Shown here: positions 54,445-62,844 of the stretch, piece by piece
Position numbering within the stretch: position 1 is the stretch's first letter
Layout: every line of letters starts with the position of its first letter
DNA from: Vescimonas coprocola
Lineage (GTDB): Bacteria > Bacillota > Clostridia > Oscillospirales > Oscillospiraceae
Direction: 5' to 3'
Assembly: GCF_018408575.1 (NCBI RefSeq)
Contig: NZ_AP023418.1
Location: 1,950,415 to 2,014,414 of the forward strand
Length of the DNA stretch: 64,000 nucleotides
Translations under genes and position numbers: made by a program
The notes under the pieces: generated by a model
The model's input: the letters and a program-made list of their open reading frames with translations, nothing else
Told to the model about the DNA's origin: nothing
Database searches by the model: none

Positions 54445-54999
54445 ATGAAAACGGCAGAGCATATCATTGAAACTGTCGATAAGCTTGTGCGAAAATATCA
54501 CACCAGAGACCCTTACGAGCTATGTCAGCTGTTAGGTATCAAAATCCACTATTACGATTTACAGAAGAAATTGAAGGGCTTCTTCTATTACCAGTCCAGA
54601 CAAAAGAATATCGTGATAGATCACAATGTGAACGGTATCCTGGAGCGTATATTAGTCGCACATGAATTAGGACACGCTGTCCTGCATACAAAAATCGCTA
54701 TGATGCACGGCTTTCAAGAAATGGAAGTTTTTGATGATAGATCAATCGAAGAAAATGAAGCAAACTTCTTTGCGGCGGAGCTTCTGTTAGAAGATGGGAA
54801 AGTCCTGGAATGCCTTTCGGAACACACATTTTTTGAAACGGCTAAAATGCTCTATGTACCGGCAGCATTATTAGACTACAAATTCAGCCTGCTCCACGAA
54901 AAAGGAGAGCTGGTAAATTCGATGTATATTCGTAAAGCAGATTTCCTGAAAGAAGATCTTCATGCCTACGATAACGACATTGGTTATGGCGATATATGA
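54445..54999 (+). CDS. ImmA/IrrE-family metallopeptidase
   Basis: A 184-residue zinc peptidase with HELGHAVLH (HExxH) near residue 74 and EENEANFFAAELLLE (the third ligand Glu and the family's ExEAxxFAxxLL pattern). It would cleave the XRE repressor encoded just upstream and so start excision or transfer. ATG 54445 has GGAGGTG eight bases upstream; the frame's first 11 codons lie before this. A strong terminator follows at 55025-55074. Confidence 0.9.
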   Translation: MKTAEHIIETVDKLVRKYHTRDPYELCQLLGIKIHYYDLQKKLKGFFYYQSRQKNIVIDHNVNGILERILVAHELGHAVLHTKIAMMHGFQEMEVFDDRSIEENEANFFAAELLLEDGKVLECLSEHTFFETAKMLYVPAALLDYKFSLLHEKGELVNSMYIRKADFLKEDLHAYDNDIGYGDI

Positions 55000-55024
55000 A
55001 TATCTATTTTTATATCTTTACAGA

Positions 55025-55074
55025 AAAAGTCCACCAGTACGATGCGTAGTGCATCATGACTGGTGGACTTTTTG
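55025..55074 (+). terminator. Terminator after the ImmA-type gene
   Basis: A 15-bp stem AAAAAGTCCACCAGT with complement ACTGGTGGACTTTTT, with a T5 foot on each strand. Confidence 0.85.
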
Positions 55075-55161
55075 CTTCTTAAAGAATCAGTATATTGTGC
55101 TGCAAAAAAGAACCCCATAGCAGTTCACTCTGTACCGTCAATGGGCTTCTTTTTCATTATA

Positions 55162-55539
55162 TCAATCAAGCTCCGCTTTTTTTATCATCTCTTGCTGGTC
55201 AATCAAGACATCAATCAACTTTCCTACGGTTATCAATGTTGTTACATTACACTTTTTCAGTTTTGCAGCAATCTCATTATCAATGATGCTGTCGCATTTT
55301 GCATATGGGGTATCCAGTAAAAAATAGTCAAAGTTCTTTTCCAAGACGAATGCCAGTTTTAGAAGCATTGCCAAAGAAACTTTCGTCTGTCCAACTTCAA
55401 CATGGCTCATATGATTGTTCGAGCAACCAACCAACGCACCCAAATCAGCCTGACTATAACCCTTTTCCAGTCGGGCAGCTCTAATGCGCTGACCAATCTT
55501 AACGTAATCAATTTCCGGTTGCGTTTCAATCACCTCCAT
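55162..55539 (-). CDS. XRE-family transcriptional regulator
   Basis: About 125 residues. A helix-turn-helix domain (VKIGQRIRAARLEKGYSQADLGALVGCSNNHMSHVEVGQTKVSLAMLLKLAFVLEKNFDYFLL) is followed by a short helical tail. The start is uncertain: ATG 55539 is used, yet a strong SD-like GGAGGTGATT lies just after it, so a downstream non-ATG start is possible. A promoter TTGTTG-17 bp-TATAAT lies at 55562-55590 on the minus strand, and an 18-bp perfect palindrome TTGCATTTATAAATGCAA at 55608-55625 is a likely operator. It neighbours the invertible segment. Confidence 0.8.
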   Translation of the reverse strand: MEVIETQPEIDYVKIGQRIRAARLEKGYSQADLGALVGCSNNHMSHVEVGQTKVSLAMLLKLAFVLEKNFDYFLLDTPYAKCDSIIDNEIAAKLKKCNVTTLITVGKLIDVLIDQQEMIKKAELD

Positions 55540-55561
55540 GCTGTGTATGATTCTGCTATAC

Positions 55562-55590
55562 ATTATAAAATGTACCAAAAATCTCAACAA
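55562..55590 (-). promoter_or_regulatory. Promoter of the XRE gene
   Basis: On the minus strand TTGTTG (55585-55590), a 17-bp spacer and TATAAT (55562-55567). Confidence 0.55.
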
Positions 55591-55607
55591 CCAACATCGG
55601 GTGCAAG

Positions 55608-55625
55608 TTGCATTTATAAATGCAA
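55608..55625. promoter_or_regulatory. 18-bp perfect palindrome, likely XRE operator
   Basis: TTGCATTTATAAATGCAA equals its own reverse complement. A half-site-like TTGCATTAAATG occurs at about 55648. Confidence 0.6.
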
Positions 55626-55669
55626 TATGATAAAATTTTATAGGCAGATTGCATTAAATGATAGAATGA

Positions 55670-55713
55670 AAAGAACCCCAAGACGACAATATGAGCTATC
55701 TTGAGGTTCTTTA
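55670..55713 (-). terminator. Terminator between left inverted repeat and XRE gene
   Basis: On the minus strand AAGAACCTCAAGA..TCTTGGGGTTCTTTT forms a stem of ~13 bp with a T4 run. It would stop leftward transcripts leaving the invertible segment. Confidence 0.7.
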
Positions 55714-55723
55714 AAATAAAAAA

Positions 55724-55748
55724 TTCGTAGAGTACATTACTCCACGAA
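55724..55748. repeat. Left 25-bp inverted repeat (recombination site)
   Basis: TTCGTAGAGTA-CAT-TACTCCACGAA. The copy at 57110-57134 is its exact reverse complement over all 25 bases. Each copy is itself nearly palindromic (11-bp arms with one mismatch around a 3-bp centre), as expected for a tyrosine-recombinase core site. Confidence 0.85.
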
Positions 55749-55784
55749 TCGCATTCTTCTCTGTTTTTTTTAGTTTATATCTTT

Positions 55785-55813
55785 ATTTTACAAATTGTCG
55801 CACTGTTTGTCAA
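55785..55813 (-). promoter_or_regulatory. Outward-facing promoter inside the invertible segment
   Basis: On the minus strand TTGACA (55808-55813), a 17-bp spacer and TAAAAT (55785-55790). It points left, out of the boxed segment through the left repeat. After inversion it would point right, through the right repeat into the HTH-erm(B) genes. Confidence 0.75.
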
Positions 55814-55921
55814 TATGTTAGGGACATAAAACACGAGGTTTTGCACAAAAATCCATCTTAGAAAGTTCCAAAGTCACAATTTGCCGTCAGAATTATAGTC
55901 ATATTGAAGGAGGTGTACCTT

Positions 55922-57058
55922 ATGGCACGAAAAGGAGAAAATATTTACAAAAGGAAAGACGGCAGATGGGAAGGAAGATACATTAAGTCCCGATCTTCTA
56001 CAGGCAAAGCCAATTACGGTTATGTTTATGCAAAGTCATATCGAGAAGTCAAGGCAAAACTTATCAGTCAAAGTTCGTGCACGAGTAATTCTGTCACTGT
56101 CGATCCAGAAATTAGCTCAGATCAATTTGAACAGGTTGCTATGGAATGGTTTCAAGCTATATGTCCTAAAGTGAAGGAATCTACAAGCAACAAATATAGG
56201 AATCTTCTCAGCTCGTATATACTTCCTGTGTTCGGAAGCAAACAATTGCGTGATATAACACACGAGTTTATTGAAACGCAGTGTAATTTTTTCCTTGTTT
56301 CTGGTGGATTAAAGGAGAATGGACTTTCCTCTAAAACTGTTTCAGATATTTTATCTCTAATTCGAAATGTCTTACAATTTGCCACCCGAAACGGGAAAGC
56401 CATTTCTTGTGACGCACGATCTATACAGATAAAACGTCAAACGAAGGAAATGAGAGTTTTGAGTCGTGCTGAACAGGAAAAATTATGCCAATACTTGTAT
56501 TCTAATCTTGATTCCTGCAATATTGGTATATTAGTATGTTTATTCACTGGTCTCAGAGTAGGTGAAATTTGTGCGTTACGATGGGAAGATGTTTCATTCT
56601 CAGATTACACAATCCACGTGCATCAAACGCTCCAGAGAATCCAAGATAGAACCAACAGTGAATACAAGACAAGGATTGTTGTTACCACACCAAAAAGTGC
56701 TTGCTCCATCCGTACTATTCCAGTACCCCATGGCTTAATGACTATTCTTACAGCACACAAAGCTTCTTCTACTGGCTACATCCTAACCAATAGCGATCAG
56801 AATCCATTAGAACCAAGAACCATGCAAAATCATTTTAAGAAGGTATTGAAAAACAGCGGAATCACCTCCGCAAATTATCACTCGTTACGTCATACATTTG
56901 CTACAAGGTGCATAGAGCTTGGATTCGATGTAAAAAGTCTCAGCGAAATATTGGGTCATGCCAGCGTGAATATTACAATGAATCGCTATGTACACCCATC
57001 CATGGATTTAAAAAGAGAAAATATGCAACGGCTTTCTGATTTATTAGCCGTCAAATAA
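55922..57058 (+). CDS. Tyrosine recombinase inside an inverted-repeat-bounded segment
   Basis: A 378-residue integrase-family recombinase. It starts MARKGENIYKRKDGRWEGRY with an arm-binding-type beta domain, followed by a core-binding domain (FEQVAMEWFQAICPKVKESTSNKYRNLL). The catalytic domain has TGLRVGEICALRWEDV (Arg), a Lys around TPKSACSIRTIPVP, YHSLRHTFATRC (HxxR) and LGHASVNITMNRYVHPS (His and Tyr). ATG 55922 has GGAGG seven bases upstream. Exact inverted repeats lie 174 bp before and 52 bp after it, and a terminator separates it from the right repeat. This suggests it inverts its own segment; integration into a target is the alternative role. Confidence 0.9.
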   Translation: MARKGENIYKRKDGRWEGRYIKSRSSTGKANYGYVYAKSYREVKAKLISQSSCTSNSVTVDPEISSDQFEQVAMEWFQAICPKVKESTSNKYRNLLSSYILPVFGSKQLRDITHEFIETQCNFFLVSGGLKENGLSSKTVSDILSLIRNVLQFATRNGKAISCDARSIQIKRQTKEMRVLSRAEQEKLCQYLYSNLDSCNIGILVCLFTGLRVGEICALRWEDVSFSDYTIHVHQTLQRIQDRTNSEYKTRIVVTTPKSACSIRTIPVPHGLMTILTAHKASSTGYILTNSDQNPLEPRTMQNHFKKVLKNSGITSANYHSLRHTFATRCIELGFDVKSLSEILGHASVNITMNRYVHPSMDLKRENMQRLSDLLAVK

Positions 57059-57064
57059 ATTGTC

Positions 57065-57109
57065 AACACCGTCAAATAATGCTGAGTTTTCAGTGTTTGG
57101 CGGTGTTTT
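57065..57109 (+). terminator. Terminator of the recombinase gene
   Basis: AACACCG..CGGTGTT with an internal CTGAG..TTCAG stem, followed by T5. It ends directly at the right inverted repeat, so recombinase transcripts should not enter the HTH-erm(B) genes. Confidence 0.75.
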
Positions 57110-57134
57110 TTCGTGGAGTAATGTACTCTACGAA
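57110..57134. repeat. Right 25-bp inverted repeat (recombination site)
   Basis: TTCGTGGAGTA-ATG-TACTCTACGAA, the exact reverse complement of 55724-55748. It ends 24 bases before the TTG start of the next gene. Confidence 0.85.
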
Positions 57135-57158
57135 AGAGTATACCCAGGAGGAGATTTA

Positions 57159-57503
57159 TTGATTCAATTTGTAGGGCGAGATGCTTATAAGCAGTTTTGG
57201 AATTTTAGTAAAGATGAGAAAGAGAACTTGGCCACTCAATTGGCGATTGAGTTACCCGCACTCAGAGGAAAAGTTGGTGCATCACAAGAAGAAATTGCTT
57301 CGGCTGTTGGTATTTCACGACAAACTTATAGTGCCTACGAAAATCGGACACGCCCAATTCCATGGAGTTTATATCTAGCACTATTGTTTTATTGTGATTA
57401 CATTCCAAGTACACATTATATGATTCGCCAGCTTGAATTATTCCCAAATGAATTAGACGAATGTTGGTTAGCTGGTAGAGTTTTTATTGAGGAAGAAAAA
57501 TGA
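57159..57503 (+). CDS. Helix-turn-helix protein upstream of erm(B)
   Basis: A 114-residue protein. An N-terminal region ([38 protein letters not shown]) is followed by a Cro-type HTH ([41 protein letters not shown]) and a C-terminal [13 protein letters not shown]. The start is taken as TTG 57159 with AGGAGG seven bases upstream; the frame runs back to 57060 but crosses the recombinase terminator and inverted repeat. The gene has no room for its own promoter between the right repeat and its SD. erm(B) begins 34 bases after its stop, so the two are likely one transcript. Confidence 0.75.
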
Positions 57504-57537
57504 GCGAATATTCACAGCAAATAAAAAGGGATATTAC

Positions 57538-58275
57538 ATGAACAAAAATATAAAATATTCTCAAAACTTTTTAACGAGTGAAAAAGTACTCAACCAAATA
57601 ATAAAACAATTGAATTTAAAAGAAACCGATACCGTTTACGAAATTGGAACAGGTAAAGGGCATTTAACGACGAAACTGGCTAAAATAAGTAAACAGGTAA
57701 CGTCTATTGAATTAGACAGTCATCTATTCAACTTATCGTCAGAAAAATTAAAACTGAATACTCGTGTCACTTTAATTCACCAAGATATTCTACAGTTTCA
57801 ATTCCCTAACAAACAGAGGTATAAAATTGTTGGGAGTATTCCTTACCATTTAAGCACACAAATTATTAAAAAAGTGGTTTTTGAAAGCCATGCGTCTGAC
57901 ATCTATCTGATTGTTGAAGAAGGATTCTACAAGCGTACCTTGGATATTCACCGAACACTAGGGTTGCTCTTGCACACTCAAGTCTCGATTCAGCAATTGC
58001 TTAAGCTGCCAGCGGAATGCTTTCATCCTAAACCAAAAGTAAACAGTGTCTTAATAAAACTTACCCGCCATACCACAGATGTTCCAGATAAATATTGGAA
58101 GCTATATACGTACTTTGTTTCAAAATGGGTCAATCGAGAATATCGTCAACTGTTTACTAAAAATCAGTTTCATCAAGCAATGAAACACGCCAAAGTAAAC
58201 AATTTAAGTACCGTTACTTATGAGCAAGTATTGTCTATTTTTAATAGTTATCTATTATTTAACGGGAGGAAATAA
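57538..58275 (+). CDS. erm(B): 23S rRNA (adenine-2058-N6)-dimethyltransferase Erm(B)
   Basis: A 245-residue protein, exactly the length of Erm(B), from [20 protein letters not shown] to LFNGRK. SAM-binding motif [19 protein letters not shown], the catalytic NIPY-type motif here as [10 protein letters not shown], and [16 protein letters not shown] are in place. It dimethylates A2058 of 23S rRNA and gives resistance to macrolides, lincosamides and streptogramin B. The usual attenuator leader peptide is not found upstream; the upstream DNA is the HTH gene. So induction by ribosome stalling is lost, and expression depends on upstream transcription. Confidence 0.97.
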
Positions 58276-58473
58276 TTAAACTATGTTTTGAACCATGAAT
58301 TAAATAAAAATGACTCTCAATTATTGGAAGTCAATTTATTAAACCAATTAAAGCTTGCAAAACGTGTAAATCTTTTTGATTATTCTTTAGAAGAATTACA
58401 AGCCGTTCATGAGTATTGGCGGTCAATGAATCGTTACTCAAAACAAGTTTTGAATAAAGAGAAAGTGGCTTAA
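58276..58473 (+). pseudogene. Truncated epsilon antitoxin
   Basis: Directly after the erm(B) stop the same frame reads LNYVLNHELNKNDSQLLEVN and on to YSKQVLNKEKVA, the C-terminal two-thirds of the epsilon antitoxin of the omega-epsilon-zeta plasmid addiction system (pSM19035/pAMbeta1 type). About 25 N-terminal residues are missing. An in-frame TTG at 58288 has no SD at a useful distance. It is an evolutionary footprint of the plasmid on which this erm(B) travelled. Confidence 0.8.
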
Positions 58474-58474
58474 T

Positions 58475-58636
58475 ATGGCAAATATAGTCAATTTTACTGA
58501 CAAACAGTTTGAGAATCGCTTAAATGATAATTTAGAAGAATTGGTTCAAGTAAAAAAGCGGTTGAATCGCCAACCGCTTTTTTACTTGGTGGGCAATCAG
58601 GGTCAGGGAAAACCAGTTTGCGAAGAAGATGATTGA
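58475..58636 (+). pseudogene. Zeta toxin, N-terminal remnant (frameshifted)
   Basis: ATG 58475 starts [20 protein letters not shown], the N-terminus of the zeta UDP-N-acetylglucosamine kinase toxin. After EELVQ the frame is lost at an A6 run (one A short); the DNA goes on to encode the Walker loop region in another frame and soon ends. The rest of zeta is at 59517-59819, after an insert. Confidence 0.8.
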
Positions 58637-58683
58637 GCAGGCAGGAACAAAGTGATAAATTCAAATTGTGAGGGAAAATACAG

Positions 58684-59229
58684 ATGAATCAAGGAAGAAT
58701 TATTGTGATTACAGGCTCACCGGGGACAGGAAAAACAACAACTGCGTCAATTGTCGCAAAGGAATCAGATATGGATAAATCAGTGCATATGCACACCGAT
58801 GACTTTTTTCATTACTTAAGCAAAGGCGCAATACCACCACATTTGCCAGAATCCAACAAGCAAAATCTGGTTGTCATTGAAGCCTTTTTAGAAGCTGCAA
58901 AGCGATATGCTCGTGGCGGATATGATGTAATTGTAGATGGGATTGTCGGGCCATGGTTTTTGGAGCCATGGAAAGCTCTTGCCCAAGAAGATTACGAGGT
59001 ACACTATATTGTATTAAGAGCGAGTAAAAAAGAAACTATGAAGCGAGCTGTGGAACGCTCAAAATTAGATAGAAAAACAAATATTGAATTAGTGGAAACA
59101 ATGTGGGAGCAATTTTCCGGTTTGGGGATATATGAATCAAATGTCATAGACACAACTACATTCACAATTAAAGATACGGTTTCCGCAATAAAAGAAAGAG
59201 TTGCATGTGGGACGTCTTTACTATCTTAG
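58684..59229 (+). CDS. P-loop kinase (AAA/chloramphenicol-phosphotransferase-like)
   Basis: A 181-residue P-loop protein: Walker A VITGSPGTGKTTTASIVAK at the start, then HMHTDDFFHYL (the DDF/H motif of small-molecule kinases), YDVIVDGIVGPWF (Walker B-like), VHYIVLRASKKETMKRAVER and SKLDRKTNIELVETMWEQF. This is the fold of chloramphenicol 3-O-phosphotransferase and AAA_33-type kinases. It lies inside the broken zeta gene next to erm(B), so it probably came with a resistance-island rearrangement. The substrate is unknown; an antibiotic kinase is possible but not shown. Confidence 0.75.
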   Translation: MNQGRIIVITGSPGTGKTTTASIVAKESDMDKSVHMHTDDFFHYLSKGAIPPHLPESNKQNLVVIEAFLEAAKRYARGGYDVIVDGIVGPWFLEPWKALAQEDYEVHYIVLRASKKETMKRAVERSKLDRKTNIELVETMWEQFSGLGIYESNVIDTTTFTIKDTVSAIKERVACGTSLLS

Positions 59230-59516
59230 ACATTCCCATTTGTCAGGAAGATAGCAAAGCCAGCCGAGCCAGTCAACGGTCAAGATGAACGGCGCATTTC
59301 ATGCGCCGCCGTTGACAGTCACGCCCGTCTTTGCTAAAAAGTAATCAAGGCGGGAAAGCCCTAAAATGGCTTCCCGCCCATTTCAATTTTTAGAAAAGAA
59401 ACGCTCCAAAATCAGAAAGAGAGCGTCCAAGCACTTTGAGGGATTGGCCGCCTTGTCCACCCATTCAGCGGGACAGCGGGCGGAGGTCAAGGCCGGGTGT
59501 AAACCCGTTCATTTCA
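59230..59516. other. Insert of unknown origin within the zeta remnant
   Basis: About 290 bp of more GC-rich DNA with a stem GGCGGGAAGCC..GGCTTCCCGCC-like pair (about 59349-59382) and another around GCGCATTTCATGCGCC (about 59292). No transposase, terminal repeats or recognisable gene. It resembles neither the erm(B) plasmid backbone nor the chromosome. Confidence 0.4.
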
Positions 59517-59819
59517 GCTTAGAAACCCTTCATAAAACGGGCTTATTTAGCGATATAAGGCTTTATAATAGAGAAGGAGTGAAACTTCTATTCAAGTTTA
59601 GAAACGCCTTCCATTAGTCCGAAAGAGACCTTAGAAAGAGAATTAAATCGTAAAGTATCAGGGAAAGAAATTCAACCGACTTTGGAGAGAATAGAGCAAA
59701 AAATGGTTCAAAATCAACACCAAGAAACCCCTGAATTTAAAGCAATTCAACAAAAATTGGAAAGCTTGCAGCTACCTACACCACCAATACCCAAAACACC
59801 TAAACTTCCAGGACTTTAA
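59517..59819 (+). pseudogene. Zeta toxin, C-terminal remnant
   Basis: The DNA encodes [23 protein letters not shown], then after an inserted T the other frame continues with [18 protein letters not shown]-like and ends [12 protein letters not shown] with TAA at 59817. This is the end of zeta. Together with 58475-58636 it shows that the central catalytic part has been replaced by the kinase gene and the unknown insert. Confidence 0.8.
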
Positions 59820-59832
59820 ACCTTAAAAAAGG

Positions 59833-59876
59833 AAAAGAGTAGTTACCAAAAAACGGTAACTACTCTTTTTTTATAA
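59833..59876 (+). terminator. Zeta-operon terminator
   Basis: A 15-bp stem AAAAGAGTAGTTACC with complement at 59855-59869, then T-run. The region 59877-60322 has an AAAACACAAGGG..CCCTTGTGTTTT inverted repeat (about 60008-60053) and short ORFs only. Confidence 0.85.
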
Positions 59877-60322
59877 AAACCTTTCCTCATGTTTGAAAAG
59901 CTGATCGAGAAATAAAGCACACAACGGTATTCTTTCTTTTTTCAGTTGGTACATTTTGCAGTCTGTAACGTGTCATTTACTGTTTGTTACCTTAACATAT
60001 CCAGTCGAAAACACAAGGGTATATAAACGAGCAAGCTCGCCCTTGTGTTTTCTTTGTGTCTATGTTGCGTTCTCGTCACAGCAAACGACACGAACACACT
60101 GGCGAAAATGAACCAACAAAACGAAAAAAGAAAGGAGCGTATACTTCACAGACGGTGTTAAGGATACTTACCAGATGAAACCGTACATTGCACCGACCGC
60201 TGCTGAGTTGGAACAATTTCTTTCCTCTCTAAATTAAATCTTGCCGAAGCAGTGATGTGTCAGACTTTCCTGACACATCGCCGCTTTGCACTTCACAAAA
60301 TCCGCTGCCAGGAGGTGATGAA

Positions 60323-61191
60323 ATGAGTATGGTAAATGCTGACTCCGTTCAGCTATTCGCAATGCTGAAAAAAATGCAGGATTCCATTTCCTCCATCGAA
60401 ACTACCAAAAAATCTGTAAAGATGAAATATGAACAGTTAGGTGCTGGATGGCAAGATAAAAAATACAACGAGTTGGGCGTGGTGTAAGAGACTGCAACAA
60501 GGCTCTCAATGACATATTGGTAATTATGCTTCAAGCAGAAAAATATGTGGCTTTACTCGCCAAGAGCCTTAGTGAATACGAAAGTGTTCAACTAGGATCT
60601 ACAAATGGAATATCTGCAAGCACACCTCAGACCAGTAGTTTTGCTGTTACACCATCAAGTGCAGATACAACCACCTTTGAGTCAAATACCTTTGGTTCTA
60701 ATCTTGCATTTGTTCAAGACAGACTATCAGCTGAACGATATTTTTCCCGTGGAAATCACTATGAAGAATATCGAGATTATTGGGAGAACGGGAACTATAC
60801 CTTTTCTCGAAATGAAAATCCAGAACTCGTATACGTTAGAGCAAGGGATATTGAAGGAGTTTATCTCAGTGACCGAGAACTTGGGAACCCGGAAGGATTT
60901 TGGACACGGAATGGTCGAGAGGGATGGTCGAGAGAAAACATTCTAAGGCGAGCTTCGCACATCCAAGATGTTCGTCAAAATACTGAGTCAGGAATGTCTT
61001 TGGATGAGCTTTCACAAAACCCAGTGTTAGATGATACCATTCGTAGCTATTACAATAATCCTGTCCAGGTTGCGCAGGTAGGTTCTTATTATGTATTTCA
61101 GAGTGATGGGCGACATCGAACACTTGCAGCTCAATCGCTTGATACATATATCCCGGTTTTAGTAACAGGTAGCTACACTCGAAATGATTAA
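60323..61191 (+). pseudogene. WXG-like-headed polymorphic toxin with ParB-like tail, frameshifted
   Basis: Two frames make one protein. AGGAGGTGATGAA precedes ATG 60323, and the first frame encodes NADSVQLFAMLKKMQDSISS and SVKMKYEQLGAGWQDKKYNELG, a WXG100/LXG-like helical head with a GxGW turn. It stops at 60485. The next frame resumes at RDCNKALNDILVIMLQAEKYVALLAKSL, just where the intact paralogue downstream continues, so one base is missing near 60480. The C-terminal domain (VYLSDRELGNPEGF .. YYVFQSDGRHRTLAAQSLDTYIPVLV) has a DGRHRxxAA motif like ParB/sulfiredoxin-fold domains. By architecture it is a type VII secretion effector. Confidence 0.6.
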
Positions 61192-61210
61192 CAAATGAGG
61201 AGGTGAGTGT

Positions 61211-62251
61211 TTGAGCAACGTAAATGCTGATGCAACTCAATTACTGACAATACTGAAAAATATGCGGACCTCCATTTCTTCTATCGAAACTACAAGAAGT
61301 TCTGTGAAGATGAAATATCAGCAATTGGGAATTGGATGGAATGACAAGAAGTACGATGAGCTGGGAACTATCGTAAAAGATTGCAACAAAGCCCTGAATG
61401 ATATTTTACAGATTATGCTTCAGGCCGAAAAATACGTTGCTTCACTTGCCAAAAGTGTACAAGAATATGATAATGTTAATTTGGACACTCCTTCTGCACG
61501 AAATTCTTTCCTCCAGGGTCTGCAAACACCTAATGTTGGTAATTCGTCTTATCAGTATTGCCTTGGCGTGCTAACCCAAGGTAGCACACCAGACGGATAT
61601 ATCGCTGTTATATCACAACGCCATGAAAATGCAGAGCAGAATGTCAGAGAAGTGTTTGACCATTTCGCTGGTAAACTGATGATACAAGATTCTGAATATC
61701 CACCGGATCAGACAGCACATTACTCACCGGGAAATTATATAGGGCATTCACGAGGAGTCTACTACAATGCAGCTTCTGATATGACAAATCCAAGAGGTGC
61801 AGGAACAACTTATTTCCACGAGCTTGCTCACATGATCGACCATGCTTCGTGCAACTATCGGAGCAATCTATCCAATACTCCAGAATTTGCTGAGGCACTG
61901 GTTGAGGACGGACAAAGAATCCTGAGCTTATATAACAATCTTCCAGTGGAAAAGCAAACTGCTTTTCTGACCCGTATTAGGCAGGATTCAGCTCACTCCT
62001 TCTCGGACTTAATTGATGCGACAACAAATGGTCAATTGCACGGAAATTATGGTCACTCAAGGAACTATTGGACGAGACCGGGCAATCTACAAGCAGAAGC
62101 CTTTGCCCACTTTTTCGAAGCGTCTATGGGAGACCAAGGCAAATTAGAGCTATTAGCAAATTTCTTTCCTACAGCGTTTGGTATTTTTTCTTCAATGATT
62201 GATTCTATTAGACCAGATAATCATGTTAGGGTCTTGAGCAGAGAAAGGTAG
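61211..62251 (+). CDS. WXG-like-headed effector with zinc-metalloprotease tail
   Basis: A 346-residue protein. Residues ~1-90 repeat the head of the preceding gene (NADATQLLTILKNMRTSISS, SVKMKYQQLGIGWNDKKYDELG, VKDCNKALNDILQIMLQAEKY). The C-terminal domain has TTYFHELAHMIDHASC (HExxH and a following Asp/His) and a downstream AEAFAHFFEASMG, the gluzincin third-ligand helix, as in lethal-factor-like toxins. The start is TTG 61211 with GAGGAGGTGAG upstream. A shared head with different toxic tails is the mark of polymorphic toxins; the next small gene could be its immunity partner. Confidence 0.7.
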   Translation: MSNVNADATQLLTILKNMRTSISSIETTRSSVKMKYQQLGIGWNDKKYDELGTIVKDCNKALNDILQIMLQAEKYVASLAKSVQEYDNVNLDTPSARNSFLQGLQTPNVGNSSYQYCLGVLTQGSTPDGYIAVISQRHENAEQNVREVFDHFAGKLMIQDSEYPPDQTAHYSPGNYIGHSRGVYYNAASDMTNPRGAGTTYFHELAHMIDHASCNYRSNLSNTPEFAEALVEDGQRILSLYNNLPVEKQTAFLTRIRQDSAHSFSDLIDATTNGQLHGNYGHSRNYWTRPGNLQAEAFAHFFEASMGDQGKLELLANFFPTAFGIFSSMIDSIRPDNHVRVLSRER

Positions 62252-62260
62252 GTGCATACA

Positions 62261-62515
62261 ATGGACAAAAACAAGAGCGTTGCAGATTTTATGAATAGCT
62301 TCCTTAATACACCTGAACCGAAAATTGATAATGAGTATTATGAAATCGAAGAACAGTATTTTCGGCAATTCGGTCATGGTGTCCCAAGGGAAATGTTGCC
62401 TGATAGCATTTCAACGGAACAAATTAAACAAGCCATGAAAAAATGCATTCTTTCCAAAAAGGATAATCTCTTTGAACTATTAGGCATCATTATCAACGAT
62501 AATTATTTATATTAA
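62261..62515 (+). CDS. Small protein downstream of the protease effector, possible immunity protein
   Basis: An 84-residue acidic, helical protein: MDKNKSVADFMNSFLNTPEP, then EYYEIEEQYFRQFGHGVPREMLP and ISTEQIKQAMKKCILSKKDNLFELLGIIIND. ATG 62261 lies ten bases after the effector stop and has AAAGGTAGG upstream. I do not recognise the family. Immunity is inferred only from position after a toxin-like gene. Confidence 0.5.
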   Translation: MDKNKSVADFMNSFLNTPEPKIDNEYYEIEEQYFRQFGHGVPREMLPDSISTEQIKQAMKKCILSKKDNLFELLGIIINDNYLY

Positions 62516-62531
62516 GAAAAGGAACGACGAC

Positions 62532-62795
62532 ATGGATGAAGACAACATTATAACTTTGAATGATGAGAATGGGAACGAAGTTGAATTTGAATTTCTTGAC
62601 TTAATACCGTATCGCCAGAACGAATATGTTGTCCTGCTTCCTATTGGAGATTCGGATGGGCAAGTTGTTATTTTGCAGCTGAAAGAAATTGACGATGAAA
62701 CAGAAGAATATGTTGGTGTTGAAAACGAATTTGTGTTAGAGACTGTCTTTGCTCTGTTCAAAGAGCGAAACAAAGATTTCTTTACATTTGAGTAA
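62532..62795 (+). CDS. DUF1292-family protein
   Basis: An 87-residue acidic protein with the DUF1292 pattern: NIITLNDENGNEVEFEFLDLIPYRQNEYVVLLPIGDSDGQVVILQLKEID. The usual CDS is a short regulatory-type protein of unknown function in Firmicutes, normally on the chromosome near ruvX/mltG; finding it inside a toxin cluster is unusual. GGAACGACGAC precedes ATG 62532, an SD weaker than the neighbours'. Confidence 0.75.
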   Translation: MDEDNIITLNDENGNEVEFEFLDLIPYRQNEYVVLLPIGDSDGQVVILQLKEIDDETEEYVGVENEFVLETVFALFKERNKDFFTFE

Positions 62796-62844
62796 TTAAA
62801 CAATGCAAGCTCAAACCAACAACACGATAAAAGGGGGGTGCATT

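Noticed and set aside
57135-57537. An erm(B) attenuator leader peptide
   Set aside because: The DNA upstream of erm(B) is the HTH gene; the usual leader peptide ORF and stem series are absent.
60174-60236. A 20-codon ORF (MKPYIAPTAAELEQFLSSLN) before the toxin cluster
   Set aside because: It has no SD near the ATG, and the frame continues upstream without a start, so it may be the tail of a lost gene; not supportable as a gene.
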